Below, in pieces: positions 7,047 through 16,578 of a stretch of DNA of 64,000 nt. The position numbers and the translations under genes were made by a program. The stretch is from Zhuqueibacter pondensis (lineage in GTDB: Bacteria; Zhuqueibacterota; Zhuqueibacteria; Zhuqueibacterales; Zhuqueibacteraceae). Location: positions 8,660-72,659 of the forward strand of contig JAPDQK010000028.1 of the NCBI GenBank assembly GCA_034505955.1, given 5' to 3'. Positions within the stretch are counted from its first letter, which is position 1; the number at the start of each line of letters is the position of its first letter. The notes under the pieces are model-generated. The model was not told the origin of the DNA. It searched no databases and saw nothing but the letters and a program-made list of their open reading frames with translations.

Positions 7047-9047
7047 TCACGGGGTTTCGTCTGCACCCAAATCCACAGCCGCGCCTTTCGGCCGGCGGTC
7101 TTCTTCAAAATCTACCGATGGGATTGAACCGGTTACAGCATCCGGTGGACTGTAACTATTGACTCCGCGATCGATGGCTACCGACGACGCTTTCAAATGC
7201 AGATCAAGCGGAGTCTGGGAAATTAATATGTCAACAAACGCCGCCGTTGGGGAAGCACTCACTCCACTGCCCTCAGCGCCTGAAGTCGTCAAATTCCCGC
7301 TGTCGGTGCCGTCGAGTGTTTGAACATAGTTTCCGAGGTCTGAGGAGCTACTCGAAGTGACATGGCCATGATTTCCGACAATTAGATTGTTGAGCAGCGT
7401 GATTCCGGCGGCCTCTCCCGCGCCGGTCATCGCCTCGCGCAGCACGCCGTAGCGGCCTCCGGTTGATCCGGATTTGGTTCCGTTAAAAGAAAGGATGTTA
7501 TTCACCAAATAAATCACATGCTGGCGCGCCACCTCGACGCCGTTCCAACCATTCTGCACAATCGTGTTATTGATCAAATAGTGCGGACCGCCGGTGGCAT
7601 CAATAAAGCGTATGCCATTACGGCCATTGCTGTGAATGCGGTTGTTGACGATCCGGGTACGGGTATTGCCGCGGGCAACTGAGATGCCACTGAAGTCATT
7701 GCCCGCATTTTTGATCGCATTGGCTTCCAGGGTGATGTCCGAATTCTGGTTATTGCCTCCCATGAGCACGATGCCATGCTCGCCTGTTCCGGAAGCATCC
7801 ACCACAAAACCTTTAATGGTGACTTGATGCGACTGTTTTAACAAGAAGCCCTTGCAGGTGACACCATCGATGCTGCCCGTAGTTCTCACGATGATCGAGT
7901 CCTTGCCAGTGATGTTCACCACCTCATTATAAAAGCCCGGGCTCACTTCGATGATGTCGCCGGGTTGCGAGGCCGTGACCGCCGCCTGGATGGTGGCATA
8001 CTGTGAAGGTACAGAGAGAATGTTTTCCGGTGGCGCCTCGACAATCGTGAAGGGCATGCTGTTGGACATGGCGCCGGCGGAATCTGTAATGACGTAGCTG
8101 CCGACCGGGTTAACGACGGTCACGTCAACGGTGCCCGGAGCAGTGATGTCGGATTTGGCAATGACCGCCTGCAGTTGCGTCGATGAGATAAATGTGGTGG
8201 CGCGAGGCAAGCCATTCCAATGAACAGTTGAGACACTGATAAAATTTGTGCCGGTGAGGGTAAGGGTGAAAGCCTCATCCCCAGCCATCGCCGCATCCGG
8301 GCTGAGGCTCGTGATCGAAGGCGGCACAAAAAGCTGGCTCCTGATCCTGATGAGAATATTTTTTAATACCGGGTCTTTGTGCAAAGATGAATTCCTATCT
8401 AAAAACATCGCCTCAAGTCGAGATATGACGGAAGCATTTCCTATTCCCACCGTATCAAAATAGTCGAGCATTTCAGCTTGAATACTGCGGTCTTCAGTTT
8501 CGATTCGATCAAGACAATCTGATAAGATCGAGTTGTCCTTTAAATCGGCAAGATTGCCGATAATGTCAACTTGCAAAGACATGACAGAACCCACGGCTTT
8601 AGCAATCAAAACGATTTCAGTACGCGGTGCAGAATTTTCCAGAGCGGCTGATAATTCGGAGGTGAGCGATTTTAGTCGATCGGCAGTCTCAAAATAAGCT
8701 TGCTTGAGAAGATCTCTGGCTTCCTGGTTGCCGATTTGCCCAAGAATTGCCGTCATGCTTGAATAGCTGTTCTCAAAGTTTGAGTCCGCCAAACTCTCTT
8801 TTTCCGCAGGCAAGACCAGATCTTGGCGAATGACGGCCAGATAAGGATCGGGATTAGTCTTGACTTTCTCTAAAAACCGTGCGATTGTCTCTCCTGAAAA
8901 ATAATCAGTAAAACCATGTGGCGCATTCATCAGCGTGTCAAGCTCGGCTCTGGCTTGGTCCTGGCTAACTTGTGCACTGGTCGAGTTGATGATCGTCAGC
9001 AGAAAGAATAGCGTAGTACCAATGAATTTAAAATCAACTCTCATCAT
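7047..9047 (-). CDS. Secreted IPT/TIG and right-handed beta-helix protein
   Basis: The start at 9047 (tandem ATG) is preferred over an upstream start because it begins the signal peptide MRVDFKFIGTTLFFLLTII ending at STSAQ and avoids overlap with the upstream gene. The ~666-residue protein has an alpha-helical N-terminal region to about 230. A TIG/IPT Ig-like domain follows (about 245-330; PPSITSLSPDAA, then GTNF). A parallel beta-helix comes next (about 345-620; YATIQAAVTASQPGDIIEV, with repeated Asn-rich turns such as GNTRTRIVNNRIHSNGRNG). It ends in the VDLGADE motif common in such proteins. It is likely extracellular, binding or degrading polysaccharide, but no catalytic residues can be named. 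It belongs to a three-gene secreted cassette inserted between purS and purQ. Confidence 0.75.
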   Translation of the reverse strand: MMRVDFKFIGTTLFFLLTIINSTSAQVSQDQARAELDTLMNAPHGFTDYFSGETIARFLEKVKTNPDPYLAVIRQDLVLPAEKESLADSNFENSYSSMTAILGQIGNQEARDLLKQAYFETADRLKSLTSELSAALENSAPRTEIVLIAKAVGSVMSLQVDIIGNLADLKDNSILSDCLDRIETEDRSIQAEMLDYFDTVGIGNASVISRLEAMFLDRNSSLHKDPVLKNILIRIRSQLFVPPSITSLSPDAAMAGDEAFTLTLTGTNFISVSTVHWNGLPRATTFISSTQLQAVIAKSDITAPGTVDVTVVNPVGSYVITDSAGAMSNSMPFTIVEAPPENILSVPSQYATIQAAVTASQPGDIIEVSPGFYNEVVNITGKDSIIVRTTGSIDGVTCKGFLLKQSHQVTIKGFVVDASGTGEHGIVLMGGNNQNSDITLEANAIKNAGNDFSGISVARGNTRTRIVNNRIHSNGRNGIRFIDATGGPHYLINNTIVQNGWNGVEVARQHVIYLVNNILSFNGTKSGSTGGRYGVLREAMTGAGEAAGITLLNNLIVGNHGHVTSSSSSDLGNYVQTLDGTDSGNLTTSGAEGSGVSASPTAAFVDILISQTPLDLHLKASSVAIDRGVNSYSPPDAVTGSIPSVDFEEDRRPKGAAVDLGADETP

Positions 9048-9067
9048 ACCGGTTCTCTCGCAGAGAT

Positions 9068-11605
9068 TTATGGCGTCTTGAGCAGTGATGTCCCTTGACT
9101 GTGGCACGCGTCTGCTGTGGCTTTGGTAATTCTTCTAAATTGAGTCACTGTAATATCCTTACTTGTTACGAGTTGTGGGAAAAAGATCGGTTTTGGATTT
9201 ACAGTATCGGGTAATAAGGATAAGATATGCCCGATTTCATGCGCAAGTGTTCTCCATTGCGGTTCCACATTTGGGGCAATGACCGTAAAAGGAAATTCGA
9301 TGAAGTCAAGTAACTTATCCGAAATGGCCATTCCAGCAGTATGGCCGATCGGATCGCGGTCATTTCTAATAGGGGCGGCAAAAAATACATCGAGTATATC
9401 TTTTCTTCCTGGACGGTAAGTATTGTGAACAATTAATATTTCGTCGGGCCGATTAAACTCCCCATTGCTTAAAATGTCTTTACCCTTGGCGTCCTTAGGC
9501 GCATCGACGAAAATGGTAGCTCCCACTTGCACTATCTGAATACACGCCTGCCCCCAGGCGATATTTGCGCGCTTGATTTGAGCCTGAACATAAGCATCTG
9601 TCACAACACCGCCACGACCATCTCCTCCTAAAATAAGCAATAAAGGGTTATTGCCACGCAGAAAAAGCGAAATTCCTGCACTTATATCTCGATACGGCTC
9701 GCTGGGCTCACCAAGATCGTGCACACCGTTTGCGTTAAGATCCTTAAAGTCAAAAACTCCGTTTCCTGCTCCCAAAGGCAGCGTAATAGGAATATTGTCA
9801 TGGTCATAACCTATGTCGTCAAATGGCTCGTTAAAGACACGCACTCGTATTTCGAGTCTTCGCCGTTCATCCGGGCTGCGCTGGCAGACAGATACTGTCG
9901 AGAGGCATTTGCCTCCGTCCGGGAGCTCATACTCTGCTTTCACTGACCCGTCTCTTGTTGCCCGGTGGGTTCGGTCATTTGGGGCATCATCAGTTACGAT
10001 ACCACTTATTCCGTCGTATGCGGGAAAGCCATCATCTGTAACCTCTACAAAAGGCAAATCTTCAGACATCAATAATTGCGACTTGGAGTCAAATATTCCG
10101 GTATTATTGCCGGTCTCGAAAAGTTCAATCTCGGTCGGATTATCATCTAGATCTCCATTGGCAGTGAGGGTGCCAATTTTTGTCGTAACTTTATCTACAG
10201 CCTCAGGGGCGGTATTTTTTGAGAGGTCCGTTACTCGAACAAAAAATCTTTCCGGATCAAAATCAATGAAATTATCCGAGACCTGCATGAACTGATCATA
10301 GGCATTATCCCACCGTGCAACTTGAACATGATCGGTTACCGTCAAAGCCGCGTTGAGAATTTCCAGTTTCGCCCCGAAAACCGTAAAGCTCTGTGGCGAA
10401 CCTTCTCCCACTTCAGCACTCGTTGCCGTTATGGCATATTGACCGGGTTTATTGCCAATGATAAATTGGGTATGGGCTACCCCATTTGCATCTGTTACAA
10501 CAATCGAATTTGAAAACGCTTCACCTGTAGCGTCTGCCGGTTTTGAGGCAACAGCAAACGCTATTGTTATTCCTTCGACGCCATTGCCATTGGCCTCAGC
10601 GGCTCTTACTTTTAAACGCTTCGCCAGCGGCGAATTTATGCAAGCGACTTGTTCATCACCAGAATCGGAAGGTTTTTCCAATCTGATCGTTTTACCTTGC
10701 AAAACGAAGTTTCCGACACCGGAAATATTGGGATTGTTGTTTTTGGTATTAGTGATCGTTATTGTCTGCGGCAGGGTCGGCGCAGTGCCGTTAGAAATAA
10801 AATATACCTGGCTGCCTGCCGGAATATTTTCTAATTTAGTATATGTCGTAGGTGCCAAATGAGGATCTTCAAGAGTTAATCCGCCCCATTGCGCTCCATT
10901 CCCATCCAGTGTGACATTGACAAACGTTGTATCTCTTACCTTGGGACTGATGAAATTGTCATATTTATCCTTCCCATGAATCCAGAAAAAAGTAAATCCG
11001 CCGGGTGAAATCGTTGACGGCACAAATTCTAAGTCAAAATGATCCACCGGAAAGGGCTCTTGCTTAAAATGCAGACTGACGAATTTGAGAAGTGGATCAG
11101 GCTCATTATTATCTATTGGGTCGGCACAGTAGAAGAAATCAAAATCATCGGGATAATCTCCAATCACTTGAAATACACTATTCGGGCCGGTATCCGGCTG
11201 ACCTAGTGCACCAAAGACCAACCAGATCGTCCACTCTTTGTTCACAGTTATCTCTCGAGAGATTGTATCACCGACTTGTATAAGGCCTGGAATAAATACC
11301 AAAGTATCCCCTATGGGATATAAAAACCTTGAATCGGAAATGTACAGAGGTCCCAGTTGCAGGCCCGGTATGGTGAATTCAGGTTGTTGTACGGTAAAAG
11401 TCACGCGACCCGCATAGATTGGAAATAAGGCAAGTTGTTTCAAAGGCGCACCGCAATCAGATGAAGCTTTTTTAAGCGCTGAATTTGAAATATCGCATTT
11501 TGAAGAAATCACGACAGTATCCCGAACAATGACCTGCGCTAACATCTTGTCTGTCATGAGCACGGTAAGAGCAATCATCGTCCCTGACAACACGAACCGC
11601 TTCAT
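9068..11605 (-). CDS. Large secreted protein with Big_1-like domain and C-terminal HExxH motif
   Basis: The 845-residue protein starts at ATG 11605, with GGGAGG upstream and a signal peptide (LSGTMIALTVLMTDKMLAQ). About residues 325-420 resemble a bacterial Ig-like (Big_1/invasin) domain: LAKRLKVRAAEANGNGVEG, then VTDANGVAHTQF and GQYAITATS. The last 60 residues contain LAHEIGHILSLLPD, a zinc-protease HExxH helix. The metzincin third ligand (HExxHxxGxxH) is absent, so the fold is either a gluzincin with a distant Glu or a degenerate protease. The gene is visibly more A+T-rich than the pur genes around it. Function is inferred as secreted adhesin or protease. Confidence 0.65.
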   Translation of the reverse strand: MKRFVLSGTMIALTVLMTDKMLAQVIVRDTVVISSKCDISNSALKKASSDCGAPLKQLALFPIYAGRVTFTVQQPEFTIPGLQLGPLYISDSRFLYPIGDTLVFIPGLIQVGDTISREITVNKEWTIWLVFGALGQPDTGPNSVFQVIGDYPDDFDFFYCADPIDNNEPDPLLKFVSLHFKQEPFPVDHFDLEFVPSTISPGGFTFFWIHGKDKYDNFISPKVRDTTFVNVTLDGNGAQWGGLTLEDPHLAPTTYTKLENIPAGSQVYFISNGTAPTLPQTITITNTKNNNPNISGVGNFVLQGKTIRLEKPSDSGDEQVACINSPLAKRLKVRAAEANGNGVEGITIAFAVASKPADATGEAFSNSIVVTDANGVAHTQFIIGNKPGQYAITATSAEVGEGSPQSFTVFGAKLEILNAALTVTDHVQVARWDNAYDQFMQVSDNFIDFDPERFFVRVTDLSKNTAPEAVDKVTTKIGTLTANGDLDDNPTEIELFETGNNTGIFDSKSQLLMSEDLPFVEVTDDGFPAYDGISGIVTDDAPNDRTHRATRDGSVKAEYELPDGGKCLSTVSVCQRSPDERRRLEIRVRVFNEPFDDIGYDHDNIPITLPLGAGNGVFDFKDLNANGVHDLGEPSEPYRDISAGISLFLRGNNPLLLILGGDGRGGVVTDAYVQAQIKRANIAWGQACIQIVQVGATIFVDAPKDAKGKDILSNGEFNRPDEILIVHNTYRPGRKDILDVFFAAPIRNDRDPIGHTAGMAISDKLLDFIEFPFTVIAPNVEPQWRTLAHEIGHILSLLPDTVNPKPIFFPQLVTSKDITVTQFRRITKATADACHSQGTSLLKTP

Positions 11606-11618
11606 GGTTTGGCCTCCC

Positions 11619-12275
11619 TCACTTCCGTATGATGATTCTTGAACTGAACTGTTCTTCCTTATTTTTTCCCTTTTCCGTTACTGCAAGTCGTATCCAATAG
11701 GTTCCACTTGGTAAAGACATGCCATGATCATTCCTGCCGTCCCAGTCTATAACGAATGTTCCAGCCAGCTTTTCTTCATCCAGGAGCGTTCGAACGCACT
11801 GGCCGAGAATATTATAAATTTCAAGTTTAATGTGGGACGTTACGTGGAGTGCGTACTGGATTCTCAAATTGGTATAGGCCGGGTTTGGATAAGATGAGAG
11901 GAGTTCCGTCCTGTGAGGGGGAGGAACGCCACGAAGCCTAATCATGCGATCACCCAAAAAGCAGCCGTGAGCATCTGTGATCGCAAGCGAGATGATGCCG
12001 GTCTGACCACCCGCCAATTCCAGGACACTAAAGTCAAGACACACATCCCGCCACGCTTTGGGGGCGATGGAATCGATTCCAACAGAGGAAGTTTTGAATA
12101 CAATCCAGGTTGGCGCGGAAAGTACAGCGACGCGTATGTCCAGAAGGGGAGAATAAGATGCGTTCTGTATCGCAATGAGGAGACGATTCCCCTCAGTACC
12201 AGCAGGGACGCTGTGCTCTTGTGCAAATATCCGGAATGAGAAAAGAAACAACAGCAAGAAAAAAACTCGTCGCAC
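11619..12275 (-). CDS. Secreted protein with FlgD-like/type IX-like C-terminal sorting domain
   Basis: The GTG at 12275 is preceded by a perfect AAGGAGGTG ribosome-binding site. The N-terminus MRRVFFLLLFLFSFRIFAQ is a signal peptide. The C-terminal ~85 residues form a FlgD-Ig/T9SS type A-like module: SYPNPAYTNLRIQYAL, then LEIYNILGQCVRTL and SGTYWIRL. Such modules anchor or sort secreted proteins in the FCB group. At 218 residues it is short, with only an unassigned Ig-like N-terminal half. It is the first gene of the secreted trio that ends at 7047. Confidence 0.7.
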   Translation of the reverse strand: MRRVFFLLLFLFSFRIFAQEHSVPAGTEGNRLLIAIQNASYSPLLDIRVAVLSAPTWIVFKTSSVGIDSIAPKAWRDVCLDFSVLELAGGQTGIISLAITDAHGCFLGDRMIRLRGVPPPHRTELLSSYPNPAYTNLRIQYALHVTSHIKLEIYNILGQCVRTLLDEEKLAGTFVIDWDGRNDHGMSLPSGTYWIRLAVTEKGKNKEEQFSSRIIIRK

Positions 12276-12325
12276 CTCCGCACCTCCTTCACTAACTTGA
12301 TTTGATGGTTACGATCAGAGTACTT

Positions 12326-12574
12326 TTACTGTTCATCCACAACGACAAAATCAAAATTCTCAATGACCGGATTCGCCAAAAGTTTTTTACAGGCGCTTTC
12401 TGTAATCTGCCGCGCCTGCTCCGGGCTCATGTCCGCAAAAAAAATTTCAATGAATTTTCCGGCACGCACTTCCTGGATGCCGGCAAAACCCAGCATCTCC
12501 AAAGCATGATGAATCGTTTTGCCCTGGGGATCGAGAATGCCGTTTTTGAGCGTAATATGGATTTTCGCTTTCAA
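12326..12574 (-). CDS. purS: Phosphoribosylformylglycinamidine synthase, small subunit PurS
   Basis: This 82-residue protein has the PurS signatures: ITLKNGILDPQGKTIHHAL at the N-terminus and VRAGKFIEIFF in the middle, with a C-terminal CKKLLANPVIENFDF. PurS bridges PurL and PurQ in the multi-subunit FGAM synthase. It lies downstream of pssA in the same direction. purQ normally follows directly but here is 5.3 kb away, behind the secreted-protein cassette. Confidence 0.95.
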   Translation of the reverse strand: MKAKIHITLKNGILDPQGKTIHHALEMLGFAGIQEVRAGKFIEIFFADMSPEQARQITESACKKLLANPVIENFDFVVVDEQ

Positions 12575-12598
12575 GTCAGACCCTTTTGCACAAAAGTA

Positions 12599-13342
12599 TT
12601 ACTGCTCGCCCACGGAGATGTCGGGTACCGGCTCTTCTTCCTCCGGCCGGAGATGATTAACGAGTGCGCGGGAAAGTTGGATAAAGATGTAAATGAGCGC
12701 GAACGGGAACATCAACTGCCCCGGATGCATCAGAACCACCACGGTAGAACTCACAAAGAGCAACATCAGCACCGTATTCCTGGTGCCGCGGCGAAAGGAG
12801 AAATAAGGCATGGCCTCGAACCCAATCGTGGAAACCATCAACACCGAGGCCATGAGCAGCAGCGCCACGCTCACGACCGGAAGGCGCAAGCCATCCCAAT
12901 GGTGATAGCTAAAAAGTACATAAGAACAGAGCAGGGTGGCGGCAGAGGGAATCGGCATGCCTTCGAAGAATCTGCTTTTACTGAAGCCTTTGATGTGGGT
13001 GTTGAAGCGGGCCAACCGAATTGCGCCCGCGGCAAGTTGAGTGAAGCTGATCACCAAACCAAATGGGCCGAGATCTTTGAGCTGTGCGAGATAAACCATA
13101 ATGGCCGGCGCCGCGCCGAAGGAGACCACATCCGCCAGCGAGTCGAATTCAATGCCAAAGCTGGAATATCCGCGGGTGGCACGCGCGATTTTGCCATCGA
13201 GCATATCACAGACCGCGGCGACGATGATCAGCCAGGCGGCTGCAACGAAACGCTCCTGCACTGAAAAAATAATCGCAAGAAAGCCGAGAAAAAGATTGAA
13301 AATCGTGAATAGATTCGGCGCGACCAGTCGTTTACGTATCAT
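12599..13342 (-). CDS. pssA: CDP-diacylglycerol-serine O-phosphatidyltransferase
   Basis: This is a 247-residue integral membrane CDP-alcohol phosphatidyltransferase. The signature DGx2ARx8Gx3Dx3D is complete: DGKIARATRGYSSFGIEFDS, then LAD. It has six to eight hydrophobic helices. It makes phosphatidylserine from CDP-diacylglycerol and L-serine. Its start overlaps the end of psd by 11 nt, so the two steps to phosphatidylethanolamine are co-translated. Confidence 0.96.
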   Translation of the reverse strand: MIRKRLVAPNLFTIFNLFLGFLAIIFSVQERFVAAAWLIIVAAVCDMLDGKIARATRGYSSFGIEFDSLADVVSFGAAPAIMVYLAQLKDLGPFGLVISFTQLAAGAIRLARFNTHIKGFSKSRFFEGMPIPSAATLLCSYVLFSYHHWDGLRLPVVSVALLLMASVLMVSTIGFEAMPYFSFRRGTRNTVLMLLFVSSTVVVLMHPGQLMFPFALIYIFIQLSRALVNHLRPEEEEPVPDISVGEQ

Positions 13343-14000
13343 GTTTAATTTCTCCTATGATGCTCTCACCCGCTCGGACTTTTTCCCTCAGGCGGACTCT
13401 GATCTCCGTATTTAATGGAAGAAAAATTTCCATGCGCGAACCGAATTTGATGATGCCAAACCGTTCGCCACGCTGGACACGATGACCTTCCCGGATTTCA
13501 CAGACAATCCGGCGTGCCAAAATGCCAGCAATTTGTTTAAACAAGATTTTCCCCTCTGGTGTTTCCAGGCCAATAATGGATTGCTCGTTTTCCGTGGAGG
13601 CGGCAGGCTCCGAGGCGACAAAAAACCGGCCCTTCTTGTAGCGGAAGTATTTGACCTCGCCATCACAAGGTACGCGGTTCACATGCACATTGAAGGGTGA
13701 TAAAAAGATTGCCACCCGCCGGGTTTTCGTTTTCATAAACTCCGGCTCCTCCACTTCATCGATGCCAATAACCGTACCGTCGGCCGGCGAGACCACCAGA
13801 CCCACACCCGTTGGGATCTCCCGCTCAGGATCGCGAAAGAAAAATACCACGAAAGCAGTCAGTACCCAGAACACCACGCTGAGTACCCTGAATATTACAG
13901 CGGTGACACCACCTTGCTGCCGATATCCCAAATATCCCAGCGTCAGCAGCAGAGCCAGTACCGCCAACATCGCTAAAATGCCATAACCTTCACGATGCAC
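13332..14000 (-). CDS. psd: Phosphatidylserine decarboxylase proenzyme (short form)
   Basis: This 222-residue protein is of the short, archaeal/FCB-type Psd class. Two membrane helices lie at the N-terminus (YGILAMLAVLALLLTLGYLG, then VLSVVFWVLTAFVVFFF). The pyruvoyl-forming autocleavage site is Gly187-Ser188 in KFGSRMEIFLP. FLSPFNVHVNRVPCDG is the usual substrate-site segment. It makes phosphatidylethanolamine from the PssA product. It lies 5 nt downstream of purC and overlaps pssA. Confidence 0.96.
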   Translation of the reverse strand: MHREGYGILAMLAVLALLLTLGYLGYRQQGGVTAVIFRVLSVVFWVLTAFVVFFFRDPEREIPTGVGLVVSPADGTVIGIDEVEEPEFMKTKTRRVAIFLSPFNVHVNRVPCDGEVKYFRYKKGRFFVASEPAASTENEQSIIGLETPEGKILFKQIAGILARRIVCEIREGHRVQRGERFGIIKFGSRMEIFLPLNTEIRVRLREKVRAGESIIGEIKHDT

Positions 14001-14005
14001 AGGGA

Positions 14006-14967
14006 TCAGACTTTCTCTCCTTCCATTTGAATGAACACGCGGCGACGCACTTCTTCGTAAATTTTATCGAGCGCGCTGGCATCTGAGCGTAAGCGTTCTG
14101 CATCGAATTTCTCGCCGGTTTCGGAATCCCACAGGCGGCAGTTCTCCACGGACAGCTCGTCTCCGACAAGAAGATGGGTTTTATAGCGGCCAAATTCGAG
14201 TTTGAAATCCACCAGCCGCAAGCCCCGACGGATGAAAAACGCCTTGAGAACCGCGTTCGCCTTGGTGACATAGCGCTCGATCATTTTCAGTTCATCCGCA
14301 GTCGCCAGGCCAAAGGCGACAATATGGTGCTGATTGACCATCTGGTCATCTTTGGTGGTGTGNNNNNNNNNNNNNNNNNNNNNNNNNNNNNNNNNNNNNN
14401 NNNNNNNNNNNNNNNNNNNNNNNNNNNNNNNNNNNNNNNNNNNNNNNNNNNNNNNNNNATGAAAAACGCCTTGAGAACCGCGTTCGCCTTGGTGACATAG
14501 CGCTCGATCATTTTCAGTTCATCCGCAGTCGCCAGGCCAAAGGCGACAATATGGTGCTGATTGACCATCTGGTCATCTTTGGTGGTATGCTTCATGAAAT
14601 ACTCGACAATCGGCTTTTCGAGTACTTCACCCTCCTTCAGGCCGTAACGCTTGCAAAAGCTGCCGGTGGCAATATTGCGAACCATGACTTCCAGCGGAAT
14701 GATTTGCAGCCGCCGGACTAGCATGGCGGATTCACTCACCTGCGACATGAAATGCGTCGGCACATTGAAACTTTCGAGGTAACGAAACAGATGCGCCGAG
14801 ATTTGATTGTTGATGGCGCTGCGTTTCACCGCCTTGCTCTTTTTCGAACCATTGGTGGAGGGACCGTTGTCCTTGAACTCCATGATGATTTGCTCGGGAT
14901 TCTCGGTTTCGTAGAGAATTTTTGTTTTTCCCTCGAAGAGCTTTTTTTTCTTTTTGATAGCCATCAT
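14006..14967 (-). CDS. purC: SAICAR synthetase, interrupted by an assembly gap
   Basis: The enzyme joins CAIR and aspartate in purine synthesis. The N-terminal part (LFEGKTKILYETENPEQIIM, then NQISAHLFRYLESFNVPTHF and VMVRNIATGSFCKRYGL) and the C-terminal part (RGLRLVDFKLEFGRYK, then DELSVENCRLWD) are both canonical. Between them lies a run of N whose flanks are the same 131 bp repeated. Removing the N run and one copy restores a single frame of about 242 residues, the normal PurC length. The gene is therefore almost certainly intact in the organism. The start is MMAIKKKKK at 14967 (or the second ATG). Confidence 0.93.
14232..14589. other. Assembly gap (N run 14363-14458) with duplicated 131-bp flanks
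   Basis: Bases 14232-14362 and 14459-14589 are the same sequence with one difference (14360 G against 14587 A). They flank 96 N. Both copies encode the same PurC segment (MKHTTKDDQMVNQHHIVAFG... to ...NAVLKAFF). This is the pattern left when a scaffolder abuts two overlapping contig ends without merging them, so it is not a biological duplication. Confidence 0.9.
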
Positions 14968-15250
14968 CTCTCCAGTCGATTAAGCAGAAATGAAAGGCAG
15001 GGTTGACGCCTAATGTCACTAACTTTTTCAAACAAGTCATGCCAGGAAAATGCATGGCAGAAAGAATGTTCAGGTTTCTTGCCGAGTGAGCATGAGTATT
15101 TTTGATAAAAAACCAGCTCACATGTTTTTGCCATTCATTTTTCTGTCATTGCTGTGAACTGTTTTGCCCGCAATTGGCTTGCCTTTCTGAAAAGTTAGCA
15201 GCATCGGGGTTGACGCCCGTAATATCGGATTAGTAAATTTGTCCCGGTCA

Positions 15251-16570
15251 TTAATCGGTTTGCAAACCAAGCCGTCGATAGATGACATCAACATGTCTCA
15301 AATTTTTGTCCAGGTCAAAACAGTTACGAATCTCCTCGGCGCTGAGATACTGCCGGATGGTGTTGTCATCAAGCAAACGCTCCAGAAAGCCCGCTGACTT
15401 GCCGTGCTCGCTCAAATCCGTCCAAACTGCCATCGCATGCGCCTGGACCTGGCGATACGCCTCTTCGCGCGCCATGCCCTTTTGCGCAAGCGCCAGCAGG
15501 ACCTGCTGCGAAAAGATCAGGCCGCCGGTTCTCTCAAGATTGCGGCGCATGTTCTCCGGATAGACTTGCAAATCTCTGACAATTCGGGTGAAGTGATGCA
15601 GCATGTAGTCGAGCAAAGTGGTGCTATCCGGCAAGATCACTCGTTCCACGGAGCTATGGCTAATATCGCGCTCATGCCACAATGCCACATTCTCCAGCGC
15701 CGCCATGGCATTCGCGCGCAAGACCCGGGCAAGACCGGCAATGCGCTCGCAGGTAATGGGATTGCGCTTGTGCGGCATGGCCGAGGAGCCTTTCTGGCCC
15801 TTACTGAAAGGTTCTTCAACCTCGAGAATTTCGGTACGTTGGAGATTACGAATTTCAATCGCAAATTTTTCCAGCGATGCGCCAATCAGCGCGATCGTGC
15901 TGAGAAATTCGGCATGACGATCGCGCTGCACAATTTGCGTGGACACCGGCGCCGGCTTTAGCTCGAGCTTTTTGCAAACGTATTCTTCAACGAAGGGATC
16001 GATATGCGCAAATGTTCCAACCGCGCCGGAGATTTTGCCTGTCGAAACCGACTCGATGGCATACTGCAGCCGCTCGAGATGGCGATTGATCTCGGCAAAC
16101 CAGACCGCCATTTTCAGGCCAAAGGTTGTCGGCTCCGCATGGACACCGTGCGAGCGGCCGATGCACAGCGTATGCTTGTGAGCCAGTGCCTGCTGGCGAA
16201 CCGCTTCGCGCAGGGCTTTTAATTTGTCAATGAGCAGAAGGCCGGCTTGCCGCATCTGTACCGCCAGAGCTGTATCCAGCAAATCCGAAGAAGTCATGCC
16301 GAGATGAATGTAACGGCTCTCCGGTCCCACATGTTCGGCCACACTCGTCAAGAATGCGATAACGTCGTGTTTGACGGTTTCTTCGATTTCCAAAATTTTT
16401 TTGTTGTCAAACCCGGCCTTTTGTTTGATCACCTCGACCGCTGCATTTGGCACCACTCCCAATTCCGCCTGCGCTTCGCACGCGAGAATCTCAATCCGGA
16501 GCCAGATGGAGAATTTGTTCTCTTCGCTCCAGATGCGGGCCATTTCTGGGAGGGTGTAGCGGGGAATCAT
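15251..16570 (-). CDS. purB: Adenylosuccinate lyase
   Basis: This 439-residue protein of the fumarase/aspartase superfamily cleaves SAICAR and adenylosuccinate. The signature SSAMPHKRNPITCERI (about residues 265-280) holds the catalytic serine loop. GRSHGVHAEPTTFG and MTSSDLLDTALA are the other two conserved regions. It begins MIPRYTLPEMARIWSEE, canonical. It is 8 nt downstream of hicA. The 280-bp gap between purB and purC holds no gene that I can see. Confidence 0.97.
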   Translation of the reverse strand: MIPRYTLPEMARIWSEENKFSIWLRIEILACEAQAELGVVPNAAVEVIKQKAGFDNKKILEIEETVKHDVIAFLTSVAEHVGPESRYIHLGMTSSDLLDTALAVQMRQAGLLLIDKLKALREAVRQQALAHKHTLCIGRSHGVHAEPTTFGLKMAVWFAEINRHLERLQYAIESVSTGKISGAVGTFAHIDPFVEEYVCKKLELKPAPVSTQIVQRDRHAEFLSTIALIGASLEKFAIEIRNLQRTEILEVEEPFSKGQKGSSAMPHKRNPITCERIAGLARVLRANAMAALENVALWHERDISHSSVERVILPDSTTLLDYMLHHFTRIVRDLQVYPENMRRNLERTGGLIFSQQVLLALAQKGMAREEAYRQVQAHAMAVWTDLSEHGKSAGFLERLLDDNTIRQYLSAEEIRNCFDLDKNLRHVDVIYRRLGLQTD

Positions 16571-16578
16571 TCAAAAAC

